64,000 nucleotides of DNA from contig NC_090320.1 in the NCBI RefSeq assembly GCF_040869045.1, positions 142,870,941 to 142,934,940 of the forward strand, read 5' to 3'. The notes beneath the pieces are model-generated. The model saw only the letters and a program-made list of their open reading frames with translations. It was not told where the DNA came from and did no database searches. Shown here one piece after another: positions 42,052 to 52,758 of the stretch. How positions within the stretch are numbered: the stretch's first letter is position 1; the number at the start of each line of letters is the position of its first letter. The position numbers and the translations under genes are program-made. The stretch comes from Eurosta solidaginis (lineage: Eukaryota; Arthropoda; Insecta; Diptera; Tephritidae).

Positions 42052-44882
42052 TTGCTGATCTGTCCCGTCTTCTCATTAATTATCAAAATGTTCGTGGTTT
42101 ACGATCAAAACTTGTTCCATTCTTCCTTAATTCTTTCAACTTTTCTGCACAAGTTGTAGCTTTTACGGAGACCTGGCTAAAGCCTGATAATTACAATTCT
42201 GAGGTTTTTTCAAATAAATATGCTGTTTATCGGCGTGATCGCATCTCTAGAGCGGGAGGTGTCCTTATTGCTGTTAAATCTAACCTATCGTCTGAGTTGA
42301 TTTCGCTGGACAATATCTCTCATATCGAATTCATAGCAGTTAGGCTTTCATTCGGTAGCTATAGCGTAATTGTTTGCTGTTCGTATATACCACCTCGTTC
42401 GGATATGGATGTTTATGCTAGTCATAGCTCGGCCATCTGTGATTTGCATTCGCAGTTGGGGGATAACGATCGACTTGTTGTTGTTGGTGACTTTAACTTG
42501 CCAACAGTTAGTTGGGTTAATATAAGTGATTCAAACTTTTTAACTCCCACTGCTCAACATGAGTTTCTCAATTGCTTGTTAGACTCATCTCTTTTACAGA
42601 TTAACAATGTTCCAAATAGTGGAAATAAAATGCTGGATTTAGTATTTGTGGATGGCTCGGTGGGTACTGCCCTTACGCAAATACCACCTTTATCCCTTCC
42701 AGAAGACCCTCTTCACCCTACGCTAGAGATATCACTTGATATCAGCCTACCCCGTAGGATTCAAGTACAGTCTCGTCCCCGATCTAGATGCTTCTACAAA
42801 GCGAATTTCATTATGCTCAATGATCTGTTGGCTTCCCATGATTGGTCGGATCTCTATGCTTGCACTGATGTCGATTCGGCTATCTCTATATTTTACAGTA
42901 CGCTTGATAGCTTCTTTGATACCTGCATTCCTACTCGCTATACCCTATGTTCGAATAAGCCCCCTTGGTTTTCAAGGCAACTTATCAGACTTAATAACAT
43001 CAAATCTAGGCTTTATAAGAGGTTCAAGAAATCTGGAGCATCTGCAGACCTCTCTGAATATCTAATAGCTCGTTCTAAATTTCACCGTCTTAATCAGCTT
43101 TGTTATAAAAATTACTTGAGTTGTTGTAAAGCCCAATTTTTTAGAAATCCAAAAAAGTTTTACAGTTTCGTAAATTCAAAGCGGAAAACTTCTGGGTATC
43201 CTTCCTCATTAACCTTTGGAGGTAAAAAAGCTTGCACTGATGACGACGTTGCTGAACTATTTTCTGAGTTCTTTAAGTCCACGTATTCATCCAGTGGTTT
43301 TCATTCTGGTCAATATCCCTATCGCTTAGATAGCTCGAATTACATTAGGAATCCTGCTATTGATGGTAATATTGTTCTTCAGAGTCTTCAATCTTTGAAG
43401 CCCACCTTTTCTCCGGGACCGGACGGTGTTCCTAGTTGCGTGCTTAGGTACTGCGCCGAAAACATGTATGAGCCTATTTTGAAATTATTTGAGCTATCTC
43501 TGGGATCTGCGTCATTCCCGGCACTTTGGAAACAGTCTTTTATTATACCCCTGCATAAAAAAGGTAGTAGGTCAAAAGTTGAAAACTACAGGGGTATTGC
43601 TAAACTTTCAGTCATTCCTAAAGTCTTTGAACAGATTGTCACCAATCAACTGCAATATCAGTGTTCTAGTCTTTTATCTCCATGCCAACACGGTTTTATT
43701 CGTCAAAGGTCAACCACTACAAATTTGCTTGTATTCACCTCTATAGTTATGGAAGGATTTTTAGCGAACAAGCAAACGGATGTCATCTACACGGACTTCA
43801 GCAAAGCATTTGATACCGTCAACCACGAGTTGCTTATTCATAAGCTTGATTTACTGGGCTTTCCGTTTCTCCTATTAATGTGGCTGAAAAGCTATCTTTC
43901 TAACCGGACCCAAAAAGTCCTGTTCAAGTGCAATCTGTCGGAATCGTTCGGAGTTTCCTCCGGCGTACCCCAGGGAAGTCATCTAGGCCCTTTGCTCTTT
44001 GCCCTTTTCATTAATGACTTGCCACAGACAATATTATATTCCCATACATTATAGGCGGATGATGTAAAACTTTGCTACACTTACTGTCCTACCGATTTGA
44101 GTTCCTTGGATCTTCTTCAGGCCGACTTGGACTCGTTCCAATGTTGGTGCACAACAAATTTACTAGCTTTAAATTGCTCTAAATGTAAGCATATGACATT
44201 TCACCGAGTGAAGCCAGCATTGAAATCTTATGTAATAGATGGTACGCCTTTGTAGCGTATATCTATTGCAAATGATCTAGGTGTCCTTTTTGATCCGAAA
44301 TTGAATTTTAACATGCATATTTCATCTATAGCCAACAAAGCGTTGGGTTTACTTGGATTTGTTAAAAGATGGGCTAAAGAGTTCGATGATCCGTACCTCA
44401 CTAAGGTTCTTTACACATCGCTGGTTCGTCCAATACTCGAGTATTGCTCATGCGTTTGGTCCCCTGTTTCTCAAAAGCATATGAAGCGTCTTGAGTCAGT
44501 TCAAAAGCAATTTTTGATATTTGCATTGCGCGGCCTTAATTGGGACTCAAGTCTCCACCTTCCTCCATACAGAAGTAGACTTCTTCTTATTAACTTACCC
44601 ACTCTGGAAAATCGGAGAATATTACTGGGGGTATTGTTCATCCATAAGCTCATTATTGGAGAAATTGATTCCGCGGACCTCCTCAGCCGCTTGTTTTTTG
44701 CGGTTCCCCCTAGAGTATCCAGACACTACGTTCCTTTTTATTTACCCCTTTGTCGACGAAACTTTGCTAAAAATAATCCTCTTCTTATCTGGTGCGCGCA
44801 CTACAATGACTTGTATAGCTGCATCAGTCTTGAATGTACTTTTGCCACTATACGTAATGCAATACTTGCCTATCTAATTTAA
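41940..44882 (+). pseudogene. LINE E ORF2 (endonuclease, RT), two stops
   Basis: One frame of about 980 codons. Endonuclease motifs: LLINYQNVRGLRSKL, VAFTETWL, RDRISRAGGVLIAV and VVVGDFNLPTVSW. A linker has KFYSFVNSKRKTSGYPSS. RT: TFSPGPDGVPSCVL, LHKKGSRSKVENYRGIAKLS, CQHGFIRQRSTTTNLLVF, VIYTDFSKAFDTVNHELL (about residue 617) and SSGVPQGSHLGPLLFALFIN. The catalytic tyrosine codon of YADD is replaced by TAG at 44052-44054, so the box reads stop-A-D-D. A second TAG lies at 44253-44255. The C-terminal part (44301-44882) has LVRPILEYCSCVWSP and SVQKQFLIFALRGLNW and ends IRNAILAYLI. No RNase H is present. Confidence 0.92.
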
Positions 44883-45012
44883 GAGATACAAGCTAATTTA
44901 ATTTGCCGGTATTTTATTACTTCGATAAAAAAACAGGAACTGTCTCGCTTAAGGATGGAGGAACATTTATCAACATGTATCATTAAGAAGGAACAAGACA
45001 GTACTGTGTTGA

Positions 45013-45316
45013 TTGGAATCTGGTGCATTCCAACAACGTAAAAAACATGCTTTTTCATGAGTCACTGACCGGAATCGTATGCATTCCGGCAGTATAATCT
45101 TATGGGTCAGGCATCGAGCTGATTGGAATCCGGTGCATTCCAACAACACAGGTCATGTTACTTTTTTATGCCTTTTGATGGCGTATCCTCATTACACTAC
45201 TCTTAGCACTGCCGGATTCCCATGACATGCTGATTGGAATCTTGTTGCATTCCAACAGGGAGATTGGAATCCACTGCATACCGAAATCATGCTGAGCGGA
45301 ATCTGTTGCATTCCGC
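45013..45316 (+). promoter_or_regulatory. Six repeated hairpins in the 3' UTR of LINE E
   Basis: Hairpins at 45013-45033, 45069-45089, 45123-45143, 45234-45255 and 45296-45316 share the form GGAATC-loop-GCATTCC; a sixth at 45264-45285 has a broken stem. The outer pairs change together: TTGGAAT/ATTCCAA, CCGGAAT/ATTCCGG and GCGGAAT/ATTCCGC. That suggests the fold is preserved. A 3'-end role in binding the RT or another factor is inference. Confidence 0.75.
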
Positions 45317-45664
45317 CAGTATAAGATTTCGGCATAAGATCTTATTTCTGCTCATATTTCTTATTATTATTATATTCTGAAATTAAATAGTAATGTTCAT
45401 TAATATTTCTTTGTTTGTAATATAACATTGTTGAAAGCTCGATATATCTTAAATTTTATCTTTTGAGTTGTATATTTATATATCTTTTATATTATGCAGT
45501 TGACCATAGTTTGTCGTCGACTTTAAATAATAAATAAATAAATAAATGGAGAAAATATCCACAGTGCGGCTCAAATTTTTTTTATATGGAAGTGCAAATC
45601 AAATACATATACAAAATTGTATGTACACTGAAATTTTGTTTGTACATAAAAAAAATTAATATTC

Positions 45665-46845
45665 AAATTTTAAAGCATTTCTGCACCCTGGCACCAACCC
45701 TCCGGCTCAATTGTGGCCCCGAGATCGCTTTCGAAGCTCAGGCACGGGACCATATATTCCGACAACTTACTATCTAGTATAACTCCTAGATTCTTGCTAT
45801 ATTTGTCTGGCAGGGTTACGCCTCCAAACTTAGGCTTAGTCCAATTAGGGACTTCCTAGTAAATAATACTAAATCGGGTTTTTCGGCGTTGATGGTTAAC
45901 CCGTCTCCAGATACCCAGGCATGAACATCCCAAAGTGCCTGATCCATTAGGGAGCTGATTATTGTTAGGCATCTGCCGGTTATGATGATTGAAACGTCAT
46001 CTGCATATGCCGTAAGATTGACTGGTCCTCCGTCAAACCGCCTAAAAAATTGGTTTATAACGAACGCCCACAGCATTGGTGATAAAACCCCACCCTGCGG
46101 CGTCCCTCTGTTTACAGATTTCGTTGCTTATACAGACCCCATTGCGATGTGATCATTCTGCAGCTTAACATGGAGCCGATCCAATTTGTTAAAGCTGGAT
46201 AAACTTGAACCGAGTTGAGGCTGTCCATGATTGCTCTTTTCGAGACACTGTTGAAAGCTCCGTCAATGTCCAGAGAAACACCCAGGGCATAATCCTGGTG
46301 CTCCAGACCCTTTCGACTGACTTGCATTTGGTGTAAGCACGTTGTGCTGAAAAGAAGAATTCCTCGTTCATTTTTGGTTTTACATACATACGATTTTTTT
46401 AATGACATATCTATTAATCTTTCCAGGGTTTTGAGAAGAAAATAATAAATAGGTGACTGGCTTTTCCCGCTTTCTGTATGAAGACTACTCGAGCCGTTCT
46501 CCAAGATTGCGGGACGTGGTTCAGCCTTATGCCACCCTCAAAGATTATTCTTAGCCATTCTATAACCGTTCCCCCGGCCATCTGCAGCATAACAGGGAAT
46601 ATCCCATCTGGGTCCGGCGATTTGAACATTGCAAATGTTTTTATTGTCCATTCAATTTTGGTATTTGTCACTAATTCTGGTAATTCTCTCTCCATATTAG
46701 GACTGTAGGCGTGGTTACATAACACTTCCGCATCATCTCCTGATGGGAAGAGTGTGTTTAGGGATTCTTCACTGTTACAAGCCCCTTCAGCCTCTGCACT
46801 TAAGATGGGCTTGCAATGCTTGTTTGGTACGAGAGGTGTGTGCAC
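45665..46845 (-). pseudogene. Diverged LOA-type LINE fragment (B4)
   Basis: On the minus strand: LVTNTKIEWTIKTFAMFKSP, GGIRLNHVPQSWRTARVVFI, QKAGK (then disturbed), a TLERLIDMS-like block, YALGVSLDIDGAFNSVSKRA, SVQVYPALTNWIGSMLSCRM, RGTPQ-like, SPMLWAFVINQFFRRFDGGP, LTAYADDVSIII and GLTINAEKPDLVLFTRK. The catalytic box is intact. Compared with B1 the thumb-like region is deleted, so the RT jumps to the start of RNase H near 45720. At least four frame disturbances are present. Confidence 0.85.
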
Positions 46846-49258
46846 TGGCGTTAATTCGGGAGCTTCAGCCTGTGGAGGGTTCTAAACACTCATACCAAAC
46901 AAAGCCATCATCTGTCCGTTTGGCGGGCCTAACGAGAAGATTACTTTGCACACGTACGAAACCTACCGGAACGCATGAGACCCATAACCTACACCTGGAA
47001 AAACCTATACCTGGCAGCGCGCATAGGAGGTGAACGGCTGCCCTTAACCCACCTACCATGGCTCTAAGGAGTTAATATAGCCCCACTTTGACCGCCCACA
47101 CTAACTACGGAATCAGACCAAAGATATTAAATTACAAAGCCATTTACAAATTTTATTTATAATTCAATTCACTACTAGTTGTATGCTTATATTAATTTAA
47201 CTTGGAGAAAAATATTTAACTATCTCTAAGCTACTTAGTATATTCTTTACAACTTTTCTTTGGGGGTATTGTGATCAGCTGACCAAAACTAACCCACGTC
47301 AACAATTATTTATTTTAACATTTTACTTATATGGTCAACGACCTTGCCGCTCTCGAAGAATGGGAGCATTCAAAAAAAGAGAAATAATAGAGAAGGAAGA
47401 AAAAAAAACCCACTCTAACTCCCTTTGCTTTGCAAATCAGAGCTCTCAAAAATCCATTCACAAAGAAAATCATGGATACCAAAGCAAAAGCCAAAGAGGA
47501 GGCGCCTATATATATATATGTATGAACTTATGTGCAAATTTAGCGTACGCAAACAAAAAAAATCTAATACATCAACGTACATACATAACTAATATGTATG
47601 TAAGTGCATGTGCAGCTAGGCACCTTCTCTAGTTATACTAAAATAGTTGGTGGACAAAATGAATTAAGTTCACTTACATGCTTTTGTCGTTATGTTACCA
47701 TTTGTTTAGTCCAACGCTGTCCCACAAAGCGAAGAAGGCATTACTTGCTTTGGTACGTAACTGCTGTTTTGCTAATTATCGTATGTATCATTAATATAAT
47801 TTGGTTTTAAACCTTTTATCCACAAATTTCTTCTTATGTTATTAGCTCGTGAAACAGTGGGGCTATTTAGACGTTCGCCACTGTGCACATGCAAAGCGAA
47901 GGTCGCATAAAAGGGATTATAAATTGGTCGCCATCGACGTGGGCGTAACCAAGACCAAGCAAAGAGCTAAGCTCTGTGGTAAAAACAAAGAGAAACTTAT
48001 AGATTATGAAATGAACTTAAGAGGATCCCCAAACTTTGCAAAGATCAGCATTTGATTCTGGTGTTAGTTTGGTTGAGAGTGAGAAAAGATGGAAGAAAGG
48101 GACTCAAGGGAACTAGGTCAGCTTTATTGGACACTTGTCACATGGTCATATATGTAGATATGTATGTACGCGACAAAATTATTAATCCATGCTAATGACA
48201 AATATTCAAATTTTAATCTTTTAGGTAACTATGACAAAGGTAAGTATTAAGGTAAGTGGTGTAGCCTAAGAAGGGGATTGCACTTTAAGCACTTTTCAAC
48301 ACACACAAAAAAAAAACTTTAATTTAAAAGTTATTGTATTCCTTACCGAGTATCCTTAATTTATAAGGAATGTGATGATAGTTGGAAGTGAGTTGCGTAA
48401 TTAACACTCGCGAAGATTTTAATTTCGATTAAATACTTGACTTACTAAGCTAACTTCACTTCCACACACTAACGCTGATCTTCTCGGCACGATGGATCTT
48501 CAGTAAAAGAAAGATTTTAGGGCCGGCTATAAGCTCAAGACCCATATGTCAATTACTAACTAATAGATTATCGATAATTTTCGTATCGAAAATCATATGT
48601 TAGAACTTATGATTGCAGGAAGTTAAGCTTAAAATAGTGTTGGAAACTACAGGGTGTTATTCATGAAAATTTAAAAGAAAGCAAAAGTAGAAAAATTCTA
48701 AAAAATAAGGGAAGCCAGTATTTATGTGCTGGTGAATAAAGTGCATGCATGTACCCACGGTACATCACTATTGCGCAATCATTTCCCGTCGTCCTTTTTT
48801 AGGGGCTAATCTCATACAAAAAAAATATTTTCTTAAAAATTTCTAACTTTTTTCATTATTTGTAAATCACCTAAGTTTTATATATAATAAAATTTTTTGG
48901 ACGTGTTTTTAACCCTTTTTCACATAGTGCGCTGCTAGGTTAATGTTAAGCTAGAAGTGCACTTAATTTCTCGAAAAATATAAGAGCACTTAATTTAGGA
49001 AAGCAGCACCTTATTAGCCCCCAATGACTATTTTATTTATCATATATAAGATTCCAGTTCCTAGCATTATGTACCATGTTATATGGTGAAAGGGTTAATT
49101 TCATACAAAAAAAAAAATAAAATTTTATTTTCACAAAAATTTCATAATTCCTAGAACCCTTAACTCTTAATGTTAGGCTAGCAGAGCACCTATTTTCTCG
49201 GAAGGAATATTTTTGACAATTCTTGGAACACTTAATGGGCACTTAATTCCATATTCAA
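46846..49258. other. Unassigned region with low-complexity and short direct repeats
   Basis: 46846-47060 continues in moderately GC-rich DNA with no recognised domain. 47060-48900 has short open frames (47360-47632, 47849-48055) without known motifs. At 48905-49000 and 49150-49255 there are repeated words (AACCCTT, CTCGAAAAATATAAGAGCAC, GCACTTAATT) that recur on the far side of LINE I at 62088-62180. So the target of LINE I was itself a short local repeat. Confidence 0.45.
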
Positions 49259-49504
49259 AATTTGATGTTCTTCTGCGCAAAGCGTGGAAGGCTTGGCAAC
49301 CCTCTTCGAGTGAAGTATTGTTTTCAAGTTTAACAGAAACTTTCAAAAAGTATAAAAATTCTTGCAACTTCCAAAGTGTGGAGCACGGAGTGCAACCGAA
49401 ACTCATTATTTGTAGTAAAATCAAAGAAAACTATAAGTCTACTTGTGATATTAAAGCGGTGAAATACAATAACAAAAGCGGGGACATTACAATAACAACA
49501 GCAG

Positions 49505-50040
49505 CAAGAAAATGAGGAACTTAGAGCTGAGTTGACTCTGCTTAAGCGTCAAAGGGAGCTAGACAGCATGGATTCAAAACGCCTGGTGAACGAGTGTAAG
49601 AAGAGATATGCCAGAAGAAGCCTCCCCTAAACAAGCGGTACATAAGTTATGCGGCGAGAACTTGAATATGCAACATGTTCCGGTCCGAGAGGCGCGCAAA
49701 TTGTATAGCAGAAGCCAGAAAACGGGAGTGATAGCGGAGTTTGTTTCAGCAGAGATGGCTAGCGATGTCCTCAAAAATGCTAAGAAGATATCTGGGACGT
49801 CAATCTTTATAGAAAAATACCTAACTGAAGAGAAGCAATAGCATAAAAAAGTACTGCCCCAATTGAAAAAGGATCTTCTCAAGCTGGATCGTTCACATAA
49901 CATTAGAACAAGAAACGACGCAATGTACATCAATCAAAAATGAATGGCGTTTAACGCAGACAGGGTTTTAACGTGCGATGGAGAACCAGCTGAAGTTTTC
50001 TTTCGAAGTCTCTATGGCGGCAAAACCTTAGTAAAGTAGA
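49505..50040 (+). pseudogene. LINE I ORF1 remnant
   Basis: After CAACAGCAGCAAG the sequence reads ENEELRAELTLLKRQRELDS, a heptad-like coiled-coil segment, then a stop. A second piece at 49608-49841 reads GENLNMQHVPVREARKLYSR, VIAEFVSAEMASDVLKNAKK and IFIEKYLTEEKQ. A coiled coil followed by a compact RNA-binding-like domain is a common ORF1 layout in LINEs. Stops and frame shifts at 49620 and 49839 break it. The start is uncertain; 49273-49500 may be the leader. Confidence 0.5.
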
Positions 50041-50509
50041 TATTACATATGATAGCATCTTAAGTAAGATTACCACATAAAAACTAAGATTTTTATGTAG
50101 TAGGTATTTAAATGATGACACTGTATCGAGCTCTATAGAAGTCCAAAAAACCGTTCCGTTCTATCGTACAATACAGCTAATTTGAATAGCAAATTTAAAT
50201 TTGGTGATGCATTTACTTACATTCAAAGTTTTGATATATTATTTTTATTTTAAACCAATTTTTTTGCATAGGATATACCGAAGTTCTTTCACCTTTTTAA
50301 AGAGTACCAGCTGCACTGTATTGATGCAACGAAAGCACATAAGGCTGGTCTTGCTAGCGGTGGTTGCTTGTTTGGCTTTAAGAAATGCATCGAATCGCGC
50401 TATAGTCTAAAATTATTAGAAAACATGGTTGCACATATTTGTCTGTATGCTTAAGTGTCGTCGTCTTCTGTTTTACTGCAATATTTGAACTGTACGCGCT
50501 GGTATGCTG

Positions 50510-50780
50510 ATTTTGAAGCTCTCCAGCATTTCCTTGACAATCTTAGACCGATCTCATTTTGCATTGTTGGCGATCTCAATGCCCGTATGGGTTCATCTCA
50601 AGTAGTGCAAAAAGATACGATATCGTGACACACGCAAATCCAAATATTCGGCAGTAGATAATAAGAACAGACGAATACTTAGTTTGGCTGAAGACTTGGG
50701 TAGGGTTATTTTAAACGGAAGGGTTGCTGGTGATCTGAGTGGTGAATTTACTTTTCGCGGTGGAGTTGCACAATGATTGA
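50510..50780 (+). pseudogene. LINE I endonuclease remnant
   Basis: The plus strand reads FEALQHFLDNLRPISFCIVG followed by DLNARMGSSQ (50570-50600), an Asp-x-Asn endonuclease motif. Further on are RRILSLAEDLGRVILNGRVA and GDLSGEFTFRGGVA. Several stops and frame shifts interrupt it and the N-terminal Glu motif is not visible. The position between ORF1 and RT supports the call. Confidence 0.6.
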
Positions 50781-51110
50781 TTATGCTATCTGCTCTTTTG
50801 ATTTGCTTGGTATAATTGATGGATTTTATGTAAAATATAAATGCTTATTGTTATTAATTTCAACGGTCGTCCGATGAACATGTACATTCTCCCAGACTTT
50901 TATGGAAACGGCATATCGCGAATAAATTCATGGAGCTCATTACGAGGTCCTCCAATAGCGAATATATATACTCTGAGGTCCCTATTGATGAAAAAGTGTC
51001 TATAATTACTGAAAAAATTAAAGCGGCGGCACACCGCTCCAAAGGAAAGTGTCTTCTCACCGAAAAAAGCGTGGTTTGATAGCCAGTGCTCAAACTTACG
51101 CAAGAAGTTA

Positions 51111-52220
51111 ATGAATGCTTTAATTATGCTGAGAAGGGGGAATACAGATTGCGATAGGATTAAGTTCCTCACTCTTCGTGAAAAATATGTCAAGCTCTAT
51201 AACAGGAAGAAATTAGAGTGGCGATGTAAGGGAAGTGAACAGCTTAATAGCGTTAGGAATTCAAGTGGCTGGTGGCGGTTTGAAAACTCACTTAAAAAGG
51301 TCCGTTGTAAAGTAAGTTGTAACTTTAAGATCCGTGATTTCTATCTTCATTTCAAAGATCTATACCGTAATAATATTGATTCGTGCGTGCACTGGGCAAT
51401 GCCTCAGCTTTCTGACCCCTTCCTTGATGCTGCTTTTGATTGCAGGGAACTCCAATTGGTTATTGATGGTACCAAATGCAAAAAAGCCCCTGGGCAGGAT
51501 GGCGTATGTTATGAATTTTACAAGCGTGCGCCCCAATGTTTCCTCTATGAACTGCTGGCGCTTCTAAATTTTATTTATTTAAGAAAGCAGATTCCTTCCT
51601 CTTTCAGTTCCTCCATCTTGATTGCCCTCTTTAAGAAAGTTAACCCTAACGCTACTACAAATTACAGAGGCCTGTCTCTGCTAGACACTATTTATAAAAT
51701 CTTTTCTGGGCTTTTACTTGGTCGAATAAATGATTGGATAGATTGTAACAATATTTTAAGTGAGTATCAGTCCGGTTTTCGCAGAGGCTATTCGACGATA
51801 GACAATATCTTTGTGCTTTCAAGCATTGCCCAACTCAATTTTTCACGCAATAAAAGAACTTTTGCCTTTTTCGTAGATTTCTCGTTTGCTTTTGATACGA
51901 TTCCCCGCAACATGCTCTTTTATAAACTAGCCTCCTATGGTCTTTCAACTCATATGATTGAAATTTTAAGATTAGTCTACGCTAATAAGTCTTGCAAAGT
52001 TCTGTTTGATGGCAATCTGTCGGAGCCTTTCCCTGTTAATCATGGTGTTCGCCAAGGCAGCCGCTTAAGCCCGGTTCTATTCTCTTTGTACTTAAATGAC
52101 CTAAATGACTATTTGTGCGGGGGTGTCAGGTAATGTGAAGGTGCTTATTTGCGCAGATGATCTGGCCTTACTTGCGGAATTACCTGAATAGCTACAGGAA
52201 ATGATAAACTCCTTTTACAA
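51111..52220 (+). pseudogene. LINE I RT, first part (up to the BEL insertion)
   Basis: A 340-codon open frame has KAPGQDGVCYEFYKRAPQ, NYRGLSLLDTIYKIFSGLLL, EYQSGFRRGYSTIDNIFVLS, FAFFVDFSFAFDTIPRNMLF and GVRQGSRLSPVLFSLYLNDL. It ends at 52131-52133. One base out of frame it continues as NVKVLICADDLALLAELPE, so the catalytic box is CADD instead of YADD. A TAG follows at 52189-52191. The frame is then cut at 52220 by the 5' LTR. Confidence 0.88.
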
Positions 52221-52742
52221 TGTTGAAGACATGAATCAATTTCCATCAAGTACCAGGATCAACATATATACAGATACAAATATTAATATACATATACAAT
52301 ACTTACATTAACATACTTACCTTTTTGAAATACTTACATTGTATAAAGTCTTTACATACTCATACTAATACTTTACATTCACCCTGTATAAATTTATTAA
52401 GTTACCGTTTGCATAAAATATGCATATTTAAGAAATGCATACATACTTACCTATTCATATACTTACCGTTTCCTCTCTCTTTAAGTTAAGAAGCAAGCGG
52501 TCCAATGGAATGCAATGGACCGCTTTTAAGTTAGTTATTCGTCATCAGCCTAACTATATTCACGCCTCTAAAATTAAATGAACTAAATTCGCGAAAGTGT
52601 AAATTGTTAAATTGTTAAAATAAATTCTGAAATAATTCCTAATAAAATATATATTCATATGTTTAAAACGAAAGTTTTCGCGTTTTGATTTCTTTCGCAG
52701 TGAAGTGCTTTCCCCCTAACTCCCTCAGTGCAAATTTATACA
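52221..52742 (+). repeat. 5' LTR of the BEL element (522 bp)
   Basis: TG...CA ends. It contains a hairpin at 52495-52525 and AATAAA words near 52620 and 52642 that could direct 3'-end processing. It differs from the 3' LTR at about seven positions and lacks a 19-bp segment present there near the right end. Confidence 0.95.
52495..52525. promoter_or_regulatory. Perfect hairpin inside the LTR
   Basis: AAGCGGTCCA and TGGACCGCTT form a 10-bp stem with an 11-base loop. The same hairpin is in the 3' LTR at 60432-60462. A role in transcript folding or termination is possible but unproven. Confidence 0.7.
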
Positions 52743-52758
52743 TGGTCCTTTTGGAGCC
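52743..52758 (+). promoter_or_regulatory. Probable primer-binding site
   Basis: TGGTCCTTTTGGAGCC directly follows the LTR. It starts TGG, as needed to pair with the CCA end of a tRNA primer. Which tRNA was not determined. Confidence 0.65.

Larger units (their letters stand above)
40431..45548 (+). mobile_element. Jockey/CR1-like LINE E, nearly complete
   Basis: Layout: AT-rich leader, ORF1 with a PHD-like finger (40973-42051), overlapping ORF2 (41940-44882), a 3' UTR with repeated hairpins (45013-45316), and a TAAA tail (45524-45548). Only one frameshift in ORF1 and two stops in ORF2 break the coding. The true 5' end was not found; the start given is where the LOA leader fragment stops. No TSD was recognised next to the tail. 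Confidence 0.85.

Noticed and set aside
47360..48055. Two basic open frames (47360-47632, 47849-48055)
   Set aside because: Composition is ordinary for random AT-rich DNA and no motif was recognised.
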